Assembly: GCA_035534535.1 (NCBI GenBank)
Contig: DATLRS010000068.1
Location: 1-6,736 of the forward strand
Direction of reading: 5' to 3'
DNA length: 6,736 nt
Source: DATARH01 sp035534535
GTDB lineage: Bacteria > Pseudomonadota > Alphaproteobacteria > ATCC43930 > CGMCC-115725
Position 1 is the first letter of the stretch. Each line of letters starts with the position of its first letter. Of this stretch, positions 5,936-6,736 are shown piece by piece. The position numbers were made by a program, and so were the translations under genes. The notes under the pieces are model-generated. The model did no database searches and was not told where the DNA came from. It was given only the letters and a program-made list of their open reading frames with translations.

Positions 5936-6113
5936 AAGCCTCGCCGTCATCGCCGGCGAATGCTTAAATTGCCATTATCATATGATATCGAACTCGCCTT
6001 CGCGGTTGGGGCCCGACGGCCAGCCACGCCGCGAGAGGCGGCGCACATGGCTGCAGATTCGCTGCAGATAACAGCGTAAGCAGCCAGTCGCTCACAACCA
6101 TAGGGAGACGCGT
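5936..6113 (+). promoter_or_regulatory. Upstream region of the GST gene with palindrome and phased direct repeat
   Basis: Two structured elements stand out. TATCATATGATA (5976-5987) is a perfect 12-bp palindrome in an AT-rich patch and contains a TATGAT -10-like hexamer (5981-5986), without a clear -35. GCTGCAGAT occurs twice (6050-6058 and 6061-6069) with an 11-bp period, about one helical turn. These could be an operator and activator sites for the GST gene. AGGGAG (6102-6107) is its ribosome binding site, 6 nt before ATG. No gene is seen here. Confidence 0.35.
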
Positions 6114-6698
6114 ATGCTGACCCTGTATTTCTCGCCCGGATCGAGCGCGATGGCGACGCATATCGCGCTCCATGAGATCGGCGTGCCGTTCGAGGCAAGG
6201 CTGACGCCGCTGCACCAGAACGCGCACCGCGCGCCGGACTATCTCGCGGTCAACCCCGAGGGCAAGGTGCCGACGCTGATGATCGACGGGCGGCCGCTGA
6301 CCGAAGTGGCGGCGACATTGTGGTATCTGGCGCGGCGCTATCCGGAAGCGGGCCTCCTGCCGCAATTCGGCGATATCGAAGCAGAGGCGCGGGTCATTTC
6401 GTGGATGTCGTTCATCGCCTCGACGATTCATCCGGCGCGGCGCGCCGGCGGCGAGCGCTGGCACGCGGTGTTCGGCCTCGCCGAGCAGAAGCTGGGTGGC
6501 AGCGAGTGGACCGTCGAGCGCTATTCGATCGCCGACATCCACCTGTTCCGGCTGTTCTGGCGCTATGTCGACAGCGAACACCCTGACGACGGCGCCTTCC
6601 CCGGCCTGATGGCGCATTACCGGCGCATGCTGGCGCGCCCGGCGGTGCAGAAGACGCTGCAGGTCGAAAGCGCGATCGGCTACCACCTGCCGCGCTGA
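6114..6698 (+). CDS. Glutathione S-transferase family protein (beta-class-like)
   Basis: A 194-residue protein, slightly short for the ~200-residue family. The N-terminal thioredoxin domain opens LTLYFSPGSSAMATHIALHE (2-21), has NPEGKVPTL (47-55) with the cis-Pro53 loop that binds the glutathione backbone, and LTEVAATLWYLA (62-73), where Glu64 is in the place of the gamma-glutamyl-binding acidic residue. The helical C-terminal domain includes YSIADIHLF (137-145), the N-capping box with Asp141 conserved across GSTs. Aligned with E. coli GstA (PGACSLA), the catalytic Cys position is Ser11 here. The role would be glutathione conjugation or a related lyase/isomerase reaction in the cytoplasm. The start is set by AGGGAG 6 nt upstream. 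Its stop lies 2 nt from the stop of the convergent dehydrogenase. Base composition returns to the high-GC background. Confidence 0.92.
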   Translation: MLTLYFSPGSSAMATHIALHEIGVPFEARLTPLHQNAHRAPDYLAVNPEGKVPTLMIDGRPLTEVAATLWYLARRYPEAGLLPQFGDIEAEARVISWMSFIASTIHPARRAGGERWHAVFGLAEQKLGGSEWTVERYSIADIHLFRLFWRYVDSEHPDDGAFPGLMAHYRRMLARPAVQKTLQVESAIGYHLPR

Positions 6699-6700
6699 CC

Positions 6701-6736
6701 TCACGCCAGATAGCCGCCGCCGTTGACGTGCAGGCA
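6701..6736 (-). CDS. C-terminal end of a short-chain dehydrogenase/reductase, partial
   Basis: On the minus strand the last 36 bases read CLHVNGGGYLA followed by TGA (stop at 6703-6701). HVNGG-x-Y near the extreme C-terminus is typical of classical SDR enzymes of the FabG/PhaB kind (E. coli FabG ends in a similar LHVNGGMYMV). The rest lies outside the window. It converges on the GST gene with 2 nt between stops, leaving no room for a separate terminator. Only 11 residues are visible, so substrate cannot be given. Confidence 0.6.
   Translation of the reverse strand, partial: CLHVNGGGYLA

Noticed and set aside
5735..6198. Short frames through the palindrome and the GST upstream region on both strands
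   Set aside because: They consist of translated palindrome and G/C-rich intergenic DNA. Their composition and overlaps with the AT-rich gene and the GST argue against coding.

Overview
The window looks like a chromosomal stretch of a high-GC alphaproteobacterium. Sampled gene bodies reach about 75% GC, and the gene content (CO-dehydrogenase-type molybdenum hydroxylase, HCCA-isomerase-like DsbA-fold protein, beta-type GST, a PYP-rich exported protein, a long interspersed palindrome) fits Hyphomicrobiales or Rhodospirillales. The genus cannot be fixed from the sequence. It is mostly accessory metabolism with one clearly AT-richer insert.

Left block, minus strand (1-1596): a small exported Pro/Tyr/Gly-rich protein (1210-1596), then a two-gene molybdenum hydroxylase unit. 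The unit is a [2Fe-2S] small subunit (666-1145) joined by an ATGA overlap to the N-terminal 223 residues of the molybdopterin-binding large subunit (1-669, running off the left edge). The pair resembles nicotinate dehydrogenase NicAB or isoquinoline 1-oxidoreductase IorAB, enzymes that hydroxylate N-heterocycles or aldehydes. Electrons would pass from the Mo centre through the two Fe-S clusters.

Middle block, plus strand (1774-5229): a DsbA-family 2-hydroxychromene-2-carboxylate-isomerase-like protein; a TTG-initiated DUF2235 alpha/beta hydrolase (relative of Tle1 phospholipases, but without visible type VI secretion neighbours); and a fumarase/aspartase-superfamily lyase of the adenylosuccinate lyase / carboxymuconate cycloisomerase type. 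The DUF2235 stop codon lies inside a tight array of three 16-bp tandem repeats (3695-3742).

Right block (5264-6736): an AT-richer gene of unlike codon use (5264-5851), which I read tentatively as a uracil-DNA-glycosylase-fold protein. It is followed at once by a long imperfect palindrome (34-bp arms, 5858-5935), an intergenic region with a 12-bp palindrome and an 11-bp-phased direct repeat, and a glutathione S-transferase (6114-6698). The last 36 bases carry the C-terminus of a convergent short-chain dehydrogenase.

No RNA gene, CRISPR array, transposase or attachment site was seen. The genes do not form one obvious pathway: Mo-hydroxylase, HCCA-isomerase-like protein, lyase, GST and SDR are each compatible with aromatic or xenobiotic catabolism, but that link is inference from co-location only. 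The best candidates for something undescribed are the AT-rich gene with its palindrome and the repeat array at the DUF2235 stop.
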